From Haloferula helveola (GTDB lineage Bacteria > Verrucomicrobiota > Verrucomicrobiia > Verrucomicrobiales > Akkermansiaceae): a stretch of DNA of 64,000 nucleotides. The DNA is taken from assembly GCF_037076345.1 (NCBI RefSeq), contig NZ_AP024702.1, positions 2,170,001 to 2,234,000 of the forward strand, given 5' to 3'. The notes beneath the pieces are model-generated. The model had not been told where the DNA came from. It saw only the letters and a list, made by a program, of their open reading frames with translations, and did no database searches. Positions 49,772-58,144 of this stretch are shown here, one piece after another (the first letter of the stretch is position 1; every line of letters begins with the position of its first letter). Made by a program: the position numbers and the translations under genes.

Positions 49772-52700
49772 ATGAATTGCACTATCCTCCGCACAGGCCT
49801 GTTCGGTCTGATCTTCGCGTCATCCTCCCACGCCCAGGTGGCGTGGGACGGCGGCGGCGCCAACAACCAATGGACGACCCCCGAAAACTGGGGAGACGAT
49901 ACCGTTCCTACCATCGGCAATGACTACGTCGTGGATGGAGCAACCTGCCGCTCTCCTGACGCCAACAACACGATCTTCGATGGCGACAGCCTGACGATCC
50001 AGAATGGCGCGATCCTCAACCTCTACCGAACCAACGGCGGTGGCTACTTCGTGGTCAACCACTCGATTCCCGCGCTGACGGTCAGCGACGCCGAGATCCG
50101 GCCGCAGTCGTCGCTCGGCTCGATCGGACACTCGCTCGATACCGCCCTCGTGCTCAACGGCGCCAACATCCTCAACATGAAGGAGAACAGCGCCTACACG
50201 ATGAACTTCTTCTTCGAAGGGACGCTTGCCGGCACCGGCTCGCTGACGGTCCAGCGCGACGCTACCGGCTCCGGCCGCAACGTGAACTTCAACCCCGACG
50301 CGAGCGGCTTCAGCGGCGACCTTTTCTTCGCCGGTCACAACTCGGGTGACACGCTCGGCGTCAACCTCGGCGACGTCAGCGGCTGGGGCACGGGCAGCGT
50401 GAGCCTCGGGCACGATTCGACGCTGAATATCAACGCCGCGGTCGATCAGCCGAATGCGGCACTTTCCTTCACCGGCACGAACACCCGCCTGAGGATTGCC
50501 GACGTCGCCGCGACCATCGGCTCGATCGACGGCACCGAAGGCGCGATCGAGGGCAATGGCGCGACCTCGTCGCTGACCGTGACCCAGTCGACCGACGCCA
50601 CCTTCGCCGGCTCGGTCAGCTACACCGCGGGCAACACGCTTGCCTTCGAGAAAGACGGCACGGGGGACCTCGCGCTGACCGGCGCGGTCGATCCCGCCAT
50701 CCCGTTCACCCTGACCGACGGCGGACTCCACCTCGGCACCCGTACCATCGACTCGCTGACCGCGGACGGCGGCAACCTGGTGATCGAAGTCGGCACCGGA
50801 GGATCCGATCTCACGACGATCACCAACGCCTACACCAACAACGGCGGCGGAATCGAATTGCAGATCACCTCACCCCCGACCGTCGGCGCTCCCTACACGA
50901 TCGTGACCTTCGGCTCGTTCGCGGGCACCAATCCGCCGCTCACGGTCACGGGCCTCGAAGGCACCCGCCTGATGGCGACTCCGACCTACGGTGCAAATAG
51001 TATTTCGGTCACCTTTACCGGAGACCCGGCCGACCTCGTTTGGGACGGCAGTGCTTCCGGCACCTGGGACATCAACGGCGACTCGAACTGGGACAACGGA
51101 GGCAGCTCCGACACCTACTACGAGTTCGACAGCGTCACCTTCGACGATACCGCCACCGGCACGACCTCGGTCGTCCTGAATGACTCGGTGAACCCTGCAA
51201 TGGTCACCTTCGACAACACGATCGAGTCCTACACCCTCACCGGTTCCGGCTCGATCGATGGCGGCGGCTCGCTCGTCGTCAGCGGCGGCGCCGACGTCAC
51301 CATCGCGACCGACAACGGCTTCACCGGCGGCACCACCATCAGCGCCGGCACGCTGACCGTCGGCAATGGCGGCACGACCGGTTCGCTCGGCACCGGCTCC
51401 ATCGCCAACGACGGCAGCCTGATCCTCGACCGCTCCGACAGCTTCGAACTCGCCAACGCGATTTCGGGCACGGGCGACTTCGAGCAGGCCGGCAGCGGGA
51501 CGACCGTCCTCACCGCCGACAACTCGTTCAGCGGCGCGACCGTCATCTCGTCGGGAACCCTCCAGATCGGCAATGGCGGCACCACCGGCTCGCTCGGCAC
51601 CACCTCGTCGATCACCAACGACGGCACGCTCGTCTTCAACCTCGACGGAGCCCTGACCATCACCAGCGTGATCAGCGGCACCGGCGCACTCGTCCAGCAA
51701 GGTCCCGGCCTCGTGATCCTCGCCGAGGACATGACCTACACCGGCGGCACCACGATCAGCGGTGGCACCCTGCAGATCGGCGACAACGGTTCGGTCGGCA
51801 GCGTTGTGGGGACCATCGTCAATGACGGCGAACTGGCGGTCAGCCGGGTCGATGACATCGACTTCGCCAACGACGTTTCGGGCAGCGGCTCGCTGCTGCA
51901 TGCCGGAACCGGTGAGCTCCGCCTGACAGGCAGCAATACCTACACCGGCGTCACCGGCGTCACCGGCGGCGGCCTGTTGCTGCTCGACTCGTCGGGCTCG
52001 ACGATTCCCACCGGCACCGGCATCCGTCTGAGCGACGGCGATCTCGACTTCACCGACCTCGACCTCGTCGTCTCGTCGCTGACCAAGGCACCCTCCGGAG
52101 TTTCCTACCTGTATGCCAATGCCGGACGCACCCTGAGCGTCCAAGGCGACTTCCTCGCCAACGAGGGATCGCTCGACATGATCGGGATCGACGAGCTCAT
52201 CGTCGCCAACCCCGGCGGCAGCTTCAAGGCAGCCACGGTCGCGAGCGGCGGTAGCTCCAACGTCTACCTCCCGGACATCGCGACCATCACGGCCGCGAGC
52301 TTCGCGATCGGACAAGGCGGTCCCGCAGGCTTCGGCTCCAGCTCCAGCGCCGTTGTTGAGCTTGGTCTCACCAACGTGATCCACGCCGACCAGATCACCG
52401 TCGGCGACAACAGCGCCCAGTCGGGATCGTCGACCCTGCGGATCGGCACCGGCCTTGAGAACGCGACCCTTGAAATCCGCGCCACTGACGGCACCGGACG
52501 GGCCGATGTCCTGGTCGGCTCGAAAGGCACCGCCTCCGACTACACCGGCGGCAGCGGAACCATCGACCTCACCGCCACCGGGGCCACGCTCGATGCCTTG
52601 GTCGGAACGCTCACGCTCGGCCAGCATGGTGGAGGGGCGGGCAACTTCAACAACCCGACCAGCGGTTCGTTCATGTTCAATACCGGCACGCTCGACGCCA

Positions 52701-53788
52701 CCAGCATCGTGCTCGGCGTGGGCAACGGCCCGAACAAGAAGACGGCCGACGGTTACCTCGCGAGCTACGGCGGCACCATCCGCACGGGCAGCCTCGTCCT
52801 CGTCCAGGACACCGGCGGCGACATCGGAACCGCCACGGTCGAGCTGCAGGAAAGCGCCACGCTCGAAGCGACAACCATCGCAGGTCAGGCAACAGCCAAT
52901 GCCATCCTGCTTTGGGGCGAAGGCACGCTGCGAAACGTGACCGGGGCCGACCTTACGATCACCGGCACGACCGTCTCGCTTCCCGACAACGCACTGGTCC
53001 GCACCCTCGAGACCACCGGCGGCAACAGCGCCACGCTGGCGGCCGACGTTACCGTCGAGGCCTTCCTCGACAGCCAGCTCGGCAATCCGATCGGTGGCTT
53101 CGCGCTGAGCGGATCCCTCGACCTCGCCGGCGCCTCGCTGTCACTCGCCGATCTCGCGGTCGCGCCCACCGCCCTTCCCGGTGGCACGGTCTACACGCTG
53201 ATCGATTACACCGGAGCTTCGCTGAGCGGCACCTTTGCCGGAATCGCCGATGGCGATCCGATCGTCGTGGGACCGAACACCTTCGTCCTCGATTACGACG
53301 ACACGCTCGGCGGCACGGGATCGTTCGTGACCCTCACGTCGCAAGCCACCAGCACACCGTTCGAATCTTGGGCGGCGCTCAACGGTCTCGACGGCAGCCC
53401 CGGCAAGGAAGCCGGCTTTGACGACGACCCGGAGAACGACGGCATCACGAACGGCCTCGAGTGGATCCTCGGCGGCGACCCGCTGGCCAACGACGCCAGC
53501 TCGCTCGTCACCACCACCGCCACCGCCGGCGGCCTGACGCTCGAGTTCACCCGCGAGGAAAGCTCCATCGGTGAGGTGACCCTCAGCGCGGAGTTCGATG
53601 CCGATCTCGTGGCACCGTGGACCTCGGTGGTCATCGGCGCCACCTCGTCCGGCCCCGATGCCAATGGCGTCACCGTCACCATCGATGACGCGGCGACTCC
53701 GGACAACGTCAGCGTTTCCATCCCGGCGACCGCCGACGGCGGTGTCGATCTCGGCCGCATGTTCGGCCGCTTGAGCGCCGTCGAGTAA
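49772..53788 (+). CDS. Large exported surface protein of autotransporter-associated beta-strand repeats
   Basis: A 1338-residue secreted protein. Signal peptide MNCTILRTGLFGLIFASSSHA, then WDGGGANNQWTTPENWGDDT, the start of a parallel-beta solenoid. At about 420-760 are autotransporter-associated (PATR) repeats with FTGGTTISAGTLTVGNGGTT, FSGATVISSGTLQIGNGGTT, YTGGTTISGGTLQIGDNGSV and YTGVTGVTGGGLLLL, each followed by a strand. There is no beta-barrel translocator; instead the end carries FESWAALNGLDGSPGKEAGF, then NGLEWILGGDP, as in the protease at 31552. So it is not a self-exporting autotransporter. Possibly an adhesin or surface polymer (inference). ATG 49772; divergent from its likely regulator. 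Confidence 0.85.
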   Translation: MNCTILRTGLFGLIFASSSHAQVAWDGGGANNQWTTPENWGDDTVPTIGNDYVVDGATCRSPDANNTIFDGDSLTIQNGAILNLYRTNGGGYFVVNHSIPALTVSDAEIRPQSSLGSIGHSLDTALVLNGANILNMKENSAYTMNFFFEGTLAGTGSLTVQRDATGSGRNVNFNPDASGFSGDLFFAGHNSGDTLGVNLGDVSGWGTGSVSLGHDSTLNINAAVDQPNAALSFTGTNTRLRIADVAATIGSIDGTEGAIEGNGATSSLTVTQSTDATFAGSVSYTAGNTLAFEKDGTGDLALTGAVDPAIPFTLTDGGLHLGTRTIDSLTADGGNLVIEVGTGGSDLTTITNAYTNNGGGIELQITSPPTVGAPYTIVTFGSFAGTNPPLTVTGLEGTRLMATPTYGANSISVTFTGDPADLVWDGSASGTWDINGDSNWDNGGSSDTYYEFDSVTFDDTATGTTSVVLNDSVNPAMVTFDNTIESYTLTGSGSIDGGGSLVVSGGADVTIATDNGFTGGTTISAGTLTVGNGGTTGSLGTGSIANDGSLILDRSDSFELANAISGTGDFEQAGSGTTVLTADNSFSGATVISSGTLQIGNGGTTGSLGTTSSITNDGTLVFNLDGALTITSVISGTGALVQQGPGLVILAEDMTYTGGTTISGGTLQIGDNGSVGSVVGTIVNDGELAVSRVDDIDFANDVSGSGSLLHAGTGELRLTGSNTYTGVTGVTGGGLLLLDSSGSTIPTGTGIRLSDGDLDFTDLDLVVSSLTKAPSGVSYLYANAGRTLSVQGDFLANEGSLDMIGIDELIVANPGGSFKAATVASGGSSNVYLPDIATITAASFAIGQGGPAGFGSSSSAVVELGLTNVIHADQITVGDNSAQSGSSTLRIGTGLENATLEIRATDGTGRADVLVGSKGTASDYTGGSGTIDLTATGATLDALVGTLTLGQHGGGAGNFNNPTSGSFMFNTGTLDATSIVLGVGNGPNKKTADGYLASYGGTIRTGSLVLVQDTGGDIGTATVELQESATLEATTIAGQATANAILLWGEGTLRNVTGADLTITGTTVSLPDNALVRTLETTGGNSATLAADVTVEAFLDSQLGNPIGGFALSGSLDLAGASLSLADLAVAPTALPGGTVYTLIDYTGASLSGTFAGIADGDPIVVGPNTFVLDYDDTLGGTGSFVTLTSQATSTPFESWAALNGLDGSPGKEAGFDDDPENDGITNGLEWILGGDPLANDASSLVTTTATAGGLTLEFTREESSIGEVTLSAEFDADLVAPWTSVVIGATSSGPDANGVTVTIDDAATPDNVSVSIPATADGGVDLGRMFGRLSAVE
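51330..51830 (+). repeat. Internal PATR repeats of the surface-protein gene
   Basis: Three clear direct repeats, beginning near 51330, 51540 and 51740, encode GGTTISAGTLTVGNGG-type units, with a fourth, diverged copy near 51940. They encode successive coils of the beta-solenoid and are likely places for unequal recombination. Confidence 0.7.
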
Positions 53789-53804
53789 CGGCTCTCACTT
53801 CGGG

Positions 53805-53891
53805 ATCCATCCGGAAACGGAGGTTCGCGCAAGGCAGTCGCGCCTCTGCTCCGGATGGATTCCACCCCTTTCCGTTCTCGCTTCCGAGAAC
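53805..53891. terminator. Two hairpins after the surface-protein gene
   Basis: ATCCATCCGGA (53805-53815) and its exact complement TCCGGATGGAT (53850-53860) form an 11-base-pair stem around a 34-base loop, and GTTCTCG-CTTC-CGAGAAC (53874-53891) forms a second. Neither has a T-run, so termination is possible, not proven. Confidence 0.45.
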
Positions 53892-53963
53892 GCCTGATTC
53901 CCGGCAATTCGGGACGATCCGTGCATGCGAGAGGGACGGATGACCTTGACTTGAGGTCTCCCG

Positions 53964-54566
53964 ATGACCCACCATGTCAGGATGAAAACGTCCCGTCATC
54001 CGGCGCGATTTTCGTCGTCGCTGGCCCTCGCCACGCCGTTGGCCACCCTCACGCTGGGCAGTGCGGATGCCTACCCGCTCACCGGTTACCTGAAGATCCC
54101 CGACATCGATGGGGAATCGAACCGAGACAAGGACCACGTCGGATGGATCGACATCGAATCGTTCTCGATGGGGATCAGCCGTCCGATCCAATTCGGGCCG
54201 ACCGGACCGGCGCCGACCGGGGAAGCCCAACAGCAGGCCTTGGAGATCAGCAAACCCCTCGACAAGTCATCACCCCAGCTGTTCCTGAAGTGTGCCACCG
54301 GTCAATACCTGCCCACCGTGACGCTGCATCTCACGAAGGATGCGGCACCCGGCACCCCGACCTACTACGTGGTCATCCTGAGCAACGTGATCATCAGCTC
54401 GTTGGGCACGTCCGACGCCACCACGTCCGGTAGCGCCCAGCCGACCGAGCAGGTCTCGTTCAACTACACCAAGATCGACATCCAGTACACGGAGGTCGAC
54501 ACGGCCACCGGCGCCACCGGTGACACGACGGCGGCGAGCTACGACTTCTCCACGCCAACCAAGTAG
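53964..54566 (+). CDS. Exported Hcp-like protein 2
   Basis: A 200-residue Hcp-fold protein. The long signal peptide runs from a basic start (MKTSRHPARFSS if ATG 53982 is used) through LALATPLATLTLGSADA. Hcp landmarks are YLKIPDIDGESNRDKDHVGWI and DIESFSMGISRPIQFG at the start, ALEISKPLDKSSPQLFLKCA in the middle, and EQVSFNYTKIDIQYTEVDTA near the end, with ILSNVIISSLGTSDA before it. These match type VI Hcp position by position, but with a Sec signal. Start is open: ATG 53964 has GAGGT seven bases upstream. The next gene starts six bases after the stop, so the pair forms an operon. Confidence 0.78.
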   Translation: MTHHVRMKTSRHPARFSSSLALATPLATLTLGSADAYPLTGYLKIPDIDGESNRDKDHVGWIDIESFSMGISRPIQFGPTGPAPTGEAQQQALEISKPLDKSSPQLFLKCATGQYLPTVTLHLTKDAAPGTPTYYVVILSNVIISSLGTSDATTSGSAQPTEQVSFNYTKIDIQYTEVDTATGATGDTTAASYDFSTPTK

Positions 54567-54572
54567 GATCGG

Positions 54573-55445
54573 ATGATCCGCTCCCTCCAGACGGCGGCCG
54601 TCATGGCCGCGTTCGCGACTGCCGACCTGGCGGGCGCCGCGGATGAGCACGCGTGGATGGAGTTTGATCCGGTCATCGAGGGGGAAGCGACGGATCCGGT
54701 CCACCCCGACTGGATCGTCGTCAACGGCTTCGAGCTGGTCGGACCGCTCGTGGTCGGAACACCCGGATCCGTCAGCCTGCGCAAGCCGGTCGACAAGTCA
54801 TCGCCCCTCCTGTTCCAAGCCTGCGCCACCGCCACCGTTTCCGACTCGGTCACGATCGACTTCGACGGGCCCGTCGAGGGCGTGCTTCTCAGTCGGATCG
54901 AACTGGACGACGTGGTCGTTTCGCGGTGGTCGTCAGAGGGTGCCGGCGATCCCGAGGAATTCCTGACACTGGATTTCCAATCCATCACCTTCACCTACTA
55001 CACCCTTAGTGATTCAAGCTTCGCCACGATCGATCTCGTGACCGGAACGAGCTCGTCAGGATCGGGTGACGGGACCGACGGCGACAGGGACGGGATGGCG
55101 GATTCGTGGGAAACGCTCAACGGCCTGGTGGTGGGAATCGACGACTCGGGCGGAGACCTCGACGGCGACGGCCTGAACAATGGCGACGAGTTTCTCGTCG
55201 GTAGCGATCCGAATTCCGGCGCGTCGTTCTTCAAGGTCACGGTGAAGGTGGATCCGAGCAACGCCGCCCAGCTCCTGCTGACCTGGAACAGCCTGCCCGG
55301 AAAGACCTACCGGATCCTCCGGAGCCCCGACCTGACCACGCCGTTCACCCAGATCGGCACCGCGACCGCGACGGACACCTCGACCACCGCCGCGGTCGCG
55401 AACGCGGCGACCCTCGGATTTTACCGGGTCTCCCTCGAACCGTGA
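54573..55445 (+). CDS. Exported Hcp-like protein 3 with thrombospondin-type repeat and C-terminal module
   Basis: A 290-residue protein. After a signal peptide (MIRSLQTAAVMAAFATADLAGA), residues ~25-160 are Hcp-like: AWMEFDPVIEGEATDPVHPD, VNGFELVGPLVVGT, LRKPVDKSSPLLFQACATA (the Hcp central motif) and EFLTLDFQSITFTYYTLSD. A Gly/Ser/Asp hinge leads to a calcium-binding segment (GTDGDRDGMADSWETLNG; GDLDGDGLNNGDEFLVGSD) and a C-terminal beta domain SFFKVTV ... WNSLPGKTYRILRSPD, ending FYRVSLEP. That end matches the last ~80 residues of the thrombospondin-repeat protein at 9668-10582. The stop overlaps the following methyltransferase start as GTGA. Confidence 0.75.
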   Translation: MIRSLQTAAVMAAFATADLAGAADEHAWMEFDPVIEGEATDPVHPDWIVVNGFELVGPLVVGTPGSVSLRKPVDKSSPLLFQACATATVSDSVTIDFDGPVEGVLLSRIELDDVVVSRWSSEGAGDPEEFLTLDFQSITFTYYTLSDSSFATIDLVTGTSSSGSGDGTDGDRDGMADSWETLNGLVVGIDDSGGDLDGDGLNNGDEFLVGSDPNSGASFFKVTVKVDPSNAAQLLLTWNSLPGKTYRILRSPDLTTPFTQIGTATATDTSTTAAVANAATLGFYRVSLEP

Positions 55446-56929
55446 GTGACAGCACCTTCCGTTTCACAGGACTGGACGACTGGTCTCCCGAGCCGTTCCG
55501 AACGGCTCTGGCGCGGGCCGGCTTCAGCCATGGAAACAGCAAGGCAATCGGCCTCGGCTCGCTGGCCCGCGTGATTCGCGAAGGGCACCTGATTCGGGAG
55601 ACTCTACCTTCCAGTTCGAGGCTGGCGAACGCGGTGCGACTTTTCCTCCTCGGTGACACACTGCCAGCCGAAGACGTCGTCGGCCTTCTCGGCAACGAAG
55701 CGGAGGACATCCACCGCATCGGCCTCTTGGAGAAGTCGGACCAGGGAGTTCGCTCCCGCTTCCAGGTCAGTCCGGGCTCAAAGGGTTGGATCGCGTGTGA
55801 CTTCGCCGAGCGACAGAACGATCCCTCGGGGGACTACGTGATGGGCCTGGGCCCATCGACCCACCTGCTCGCCTGCCTGGTTCCGCCATGCGAGCAAGGC
55901 CGGATGCTCGAGCTCGGCTGCGGCATCGCGTGGCTCTCCCAGCAGTTCCGCGCCAGCGGCGCTGATGTCGTCGCCTCCGATCTGAATCCCCGCGCGATCG
56001 AACTCGCGCGCTTCAACGCGCGCCTGTCCTCGTCCGAGGGGATCGACTTCCGCCAAGGCGACCTCTTCTCGGCGGTTCGAGGCGAACATTTCGACCGGAT
56101 CGCCGCCAACCTGCCCTACGTCCAGTCTCCCGGAGGCCACCTGATCCACCGTGAGTCGGCCGCGGGTGAGGAGAGCATTTGCGCGCGGGCCCTCCGGGAA
56201 GTGGCGGAGTATCTGGCTCCCGGCGGCATTGCCGTGGCGCTGATCAACTGGTGCCATTCGGACGACGACGACTGGCCCGAAGCACCTCTCCGCTGGAGCC
56301 CTTCGGAAGGTGTCCGGCGATGGCTTTTCCAAACCGAGTGCGCCAGTCCCGCGGACTATGCGAGAAAATGGATCCGCGGGGACGTCCGCTTCGATCGTGC
56401 CGGCGAGGCGCGCGAGATGCGGCGCTGGCTCGACTTCTACGGTGAACATCGTATCCGGCGAATCAGCAGCGGGTTCATCGTTCTGCAGCAGTGCTCCTCC
56501 GGCAGGGAGTGGACGGAAACCGAATCCCGGGCAGCCGAGAGCATCGCTCCCGGCGCCGGCGAGGAAGTGCTCCGGGTCCTGCGCAACCGCACCTGGCTTC
56601 GGGACCCTCATTCCGATTTGCTCGATCAACACTACCGAACGGTTCCGGAAATGAGGGCGATGGCGGAAATGGAGCTCGAGAGGCGTTGGATCCGCCGGAC
56701 CATCCGGCTCACGAGTGCCTGCCGGCTCTCCTACGACGGCCAGATCGATGAGAACCTGCTCCGGTTGTTGGAACTCTGCGCCAAAGGATGCACGCCCGCG
56801 GACATGGTCGCGGAGATCCGGAAAAAGCCGGAGTTTTCGGACATCCCGGACATCGGGCACAAGATCGGAGACCTCGTCCGCCAACTGGTGCATCACGGCA
56901 TCCTCATTCCCTCCGAACTCGCGGATTGA
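55442..56929 (+). CDS. HemK-like SAM-dependent methyltransferase with C-terminal winged-helix region
   Basis: A 495-residue protein. The N-terminal ~130 residues (DWSPEPFRTALARAGFSHGN ... SSRLANAVRLFLLGD) are winged-helix-like. The Rossmann domain follows: motif I MLELGCGIAWLSQQFRASGA, acidic loop DVVASDLNPRAIELARFNAR, and motif IV RIAANLPYVQSP, i.e. N-L-P-Y where HemK/PrmC enzymes have N-P-P-Y. The C-terminal ~130 residues end in a helical domain (LRLLELCAKGCTPADMVAEI). It should methylate a side-chain amide or small molecule in the cytoplasm. Its GTG overlaps the Hcp-like stop (GTGA, 55442-55445), tying it to that export operon. Substrate unknown. Confidence 0.78.
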   Translation: MSDSTFRFTGLDDWSPEPFRTALARAGFSHGNSKAIGLGSLARVIREGHLIRETLPSSSRLANAVRLFLLGDTLPAEDVVGLLGNEAEDIHRIGLLEKSDQGVRSRFQVSPGSKGWIACDFAERQNDPSGDYVMGLGPSTHLLACLVPPCEQGRMLELGCGIAWLSQQFRASGADVVASDLNPRAIELARFNARLSSSEGIDFRQGDLFSAVRGEHFDRIAANLPYVQSPGGHLIHRESAAGEESICARALREVAEYLAPGGIAVALINWCHSDDDDWPEAPLRWSPSEGVRRWLFQTECASPADYARKWIRGDVRFDRAGEAREMRRWLDFYGEHRIRRISSGFIVLQQCSSGREWTETESRAAESIAPGAGEEVLRVLRNRTWLRDPHSDLLDQHYRTVPEMRAMAEMELERRWIRRTIRLTSACRLSYDGQIDENLLRLLELCAKGCTPADMVAEIRKKPEFSDIPDIGHKIGDLVRQLVHHGILIPSELAD

Positions 56930-56992
56930 GAGCCGTTGCCGAGGCGACGCGGAGCCTTGCCTACCCCATCGTTGCGCTGCGACAATCGGATC

Positions 56993-57661
56993 GTGCCCAA
57001 GTCACTGCGTCTCGCCACCGTCCTGCTGGTGCTCTTCATCGGGGTGATGGTCGCGCTCGGTATCGCGCCGCTGAAGCGGGCGGACTGGCTTTTGGAAAAC
57101 GCGATGGTTTTCATCACGGTCCCCATCCTCGTCCTGACCGCCCGCAAGTTTCCCTTCTCCCGTGTCTCCTACGTTTGTTTCTTCATCTTCCTCTGCTTTC
57201 ACGAACTCGGATCGCACTACTCCTACTCGAACGTCCCATACAGGGATTGGCTCGGCCTCGAAGACGGCGGACGCAACCATTACGACCGGCTGGTCCACTT
57301 CCTCTACGGACTGCTGCTCGCCTACCCGATGCGCGAGATCTTCCTGCGGATCGCGGACGCGAAAGGGTTCTGGGGATACTTCCTTCCACTGGATCTCACG
57401 CTCTCGACCTCGATGATCTACGAGTTGATCGAATGGGGCGCCGCATCGGTCTTCGGTGGTGATCTTGGTCAGGCGTATCTGGGCACCCAAGGCGACGAAT
57501 GGGACGCCCACAAGGACATGGCGCTCGCAGGTCTCGGCGCGATCATCGCGATGCTCATCACCTCCGCGATCAACGCCCGCTGCCAACGCGACTTCGCCCG
57601 CGAGTTCCGCGACAGCCTGCGCATCAAACACCGCGAACCTGCCGAGCTTCCGCCCGGTTGA
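56993..57661 (+). CDS. YjdF-like (DUF2238) integral membrane protein
   Basis: A 222-residue protein with about six hydrophobic segments: LATVLLVLFIGVMVALGIAP, NAMVFITVPILVLTARKF, YVCFFIFLCFHELGSHYSYS, DRLVHFLYGLLLAYPMREIF, WGYFLPLDLTLSTSMIYELI and LAGLGAIIAMLITSAI. The conserved polar residues of the DUF2238/YjdF family are visible in FHELGSHYSYSNVPYRDW, DRLVHFLYG, YELIEWG and GTQGDEWDAHKDM. Function unknown in general. GTG 56993 gives a start at VPKSLRLAT. It follows the methyltransferase by 63 bases. Confidence 0.85.
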   Translation: MPKSLRLATVLLVLFIGVMVALGIAPLKRADWLLENAMVFITVPILVLTARKFPFSRVSYVCFFIFLCFHELGSHYSYSNVPYRDWLGLEDGGRNHYDRLVHFLYGLLLAYPMREIFLRIADAKGFWGYFLPLDLTLSTSMIYELIEWGAASVFGGDLGQAYLGTQGDEWDAHKDMALAGLGAIIAMLITSAINARCQRDFAREFRDSLRIKHREPAELPPG

Positions 57662-57689
57662 GAGGCGATTGTCGCCTCACCGCCATCTC

Positions 57690-58088
57690 AAGCCCCGAAG
57701 GGGCGACGGCATTTAGCCCCGGGGTTCACCCCGGGGTCAGGCACACCGAAAGGTCATCGAGCCCCGGAGGGGCGAAGGCGGAGATTCAATCCACCCGCCC
57801 GTACCGCTTCGCCTACGCCCCTCGCGGGGCTGGATCGTGTTGCCGGCGTCGAAACCTACGCACACTCTCGCCCGGAGAGCGCCGAAGGTGCGACGGCATT
57901 TAGCCCCGGGGTTCACCCCGGGGTCAGGCACACCGAAAGGTCATCGAGCCCCGGAGGGGCGAAGGCGGAGATTCGATCCACCCGCCCGTACCGCTTCGCC
58001 TACACCCCTCGCGGGGCTGGATCGTGTTGCCGGCGACGAAACCACGGGGTGAACCCCGTGGCTAAATGCCGTCGCCCCTTCGGGGCTT
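57690..58088. repeat. 399-bp repeat element with terminal inverted repeats and internal tandem copies
   Basis: The ends are inverted copies of about 44 bases: left starts AAGCCCCGAAGGGGCGACGG and right is its reverse complement, differing at one base within the C-run. Inside are two 153-base direct copies (57704-57856 and 57891-58043) differing at three positions. Blocks of CCCCGGGG and GCCCCGGAGGGGC are palindromic. No coding sequence of its own was accepted: the short open frames crossing it have repeat-driven composition. It fills the 483-base gap between the YjdF-like and SGNH genes. Confidence 0.8.
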
Positions 58089-58144
58089 CACTCCGTCACC
58101 CGGGGCTGCACCGCCGTGGCCCGATGCTGGCCGGGCTTCCGCAG

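Noticed and set aside
53964-55445. Type VI secretion locus
   Set aside because: Only Hcp-like proteins are present; all have signal peptides and no other T6SS component is seen in the window.
57690-58088. CRISPR array
   Set aside because: Two long direct copies with internal palindromes and inverted ends do not give the short repeat-spacer periodicity of CRISPR.
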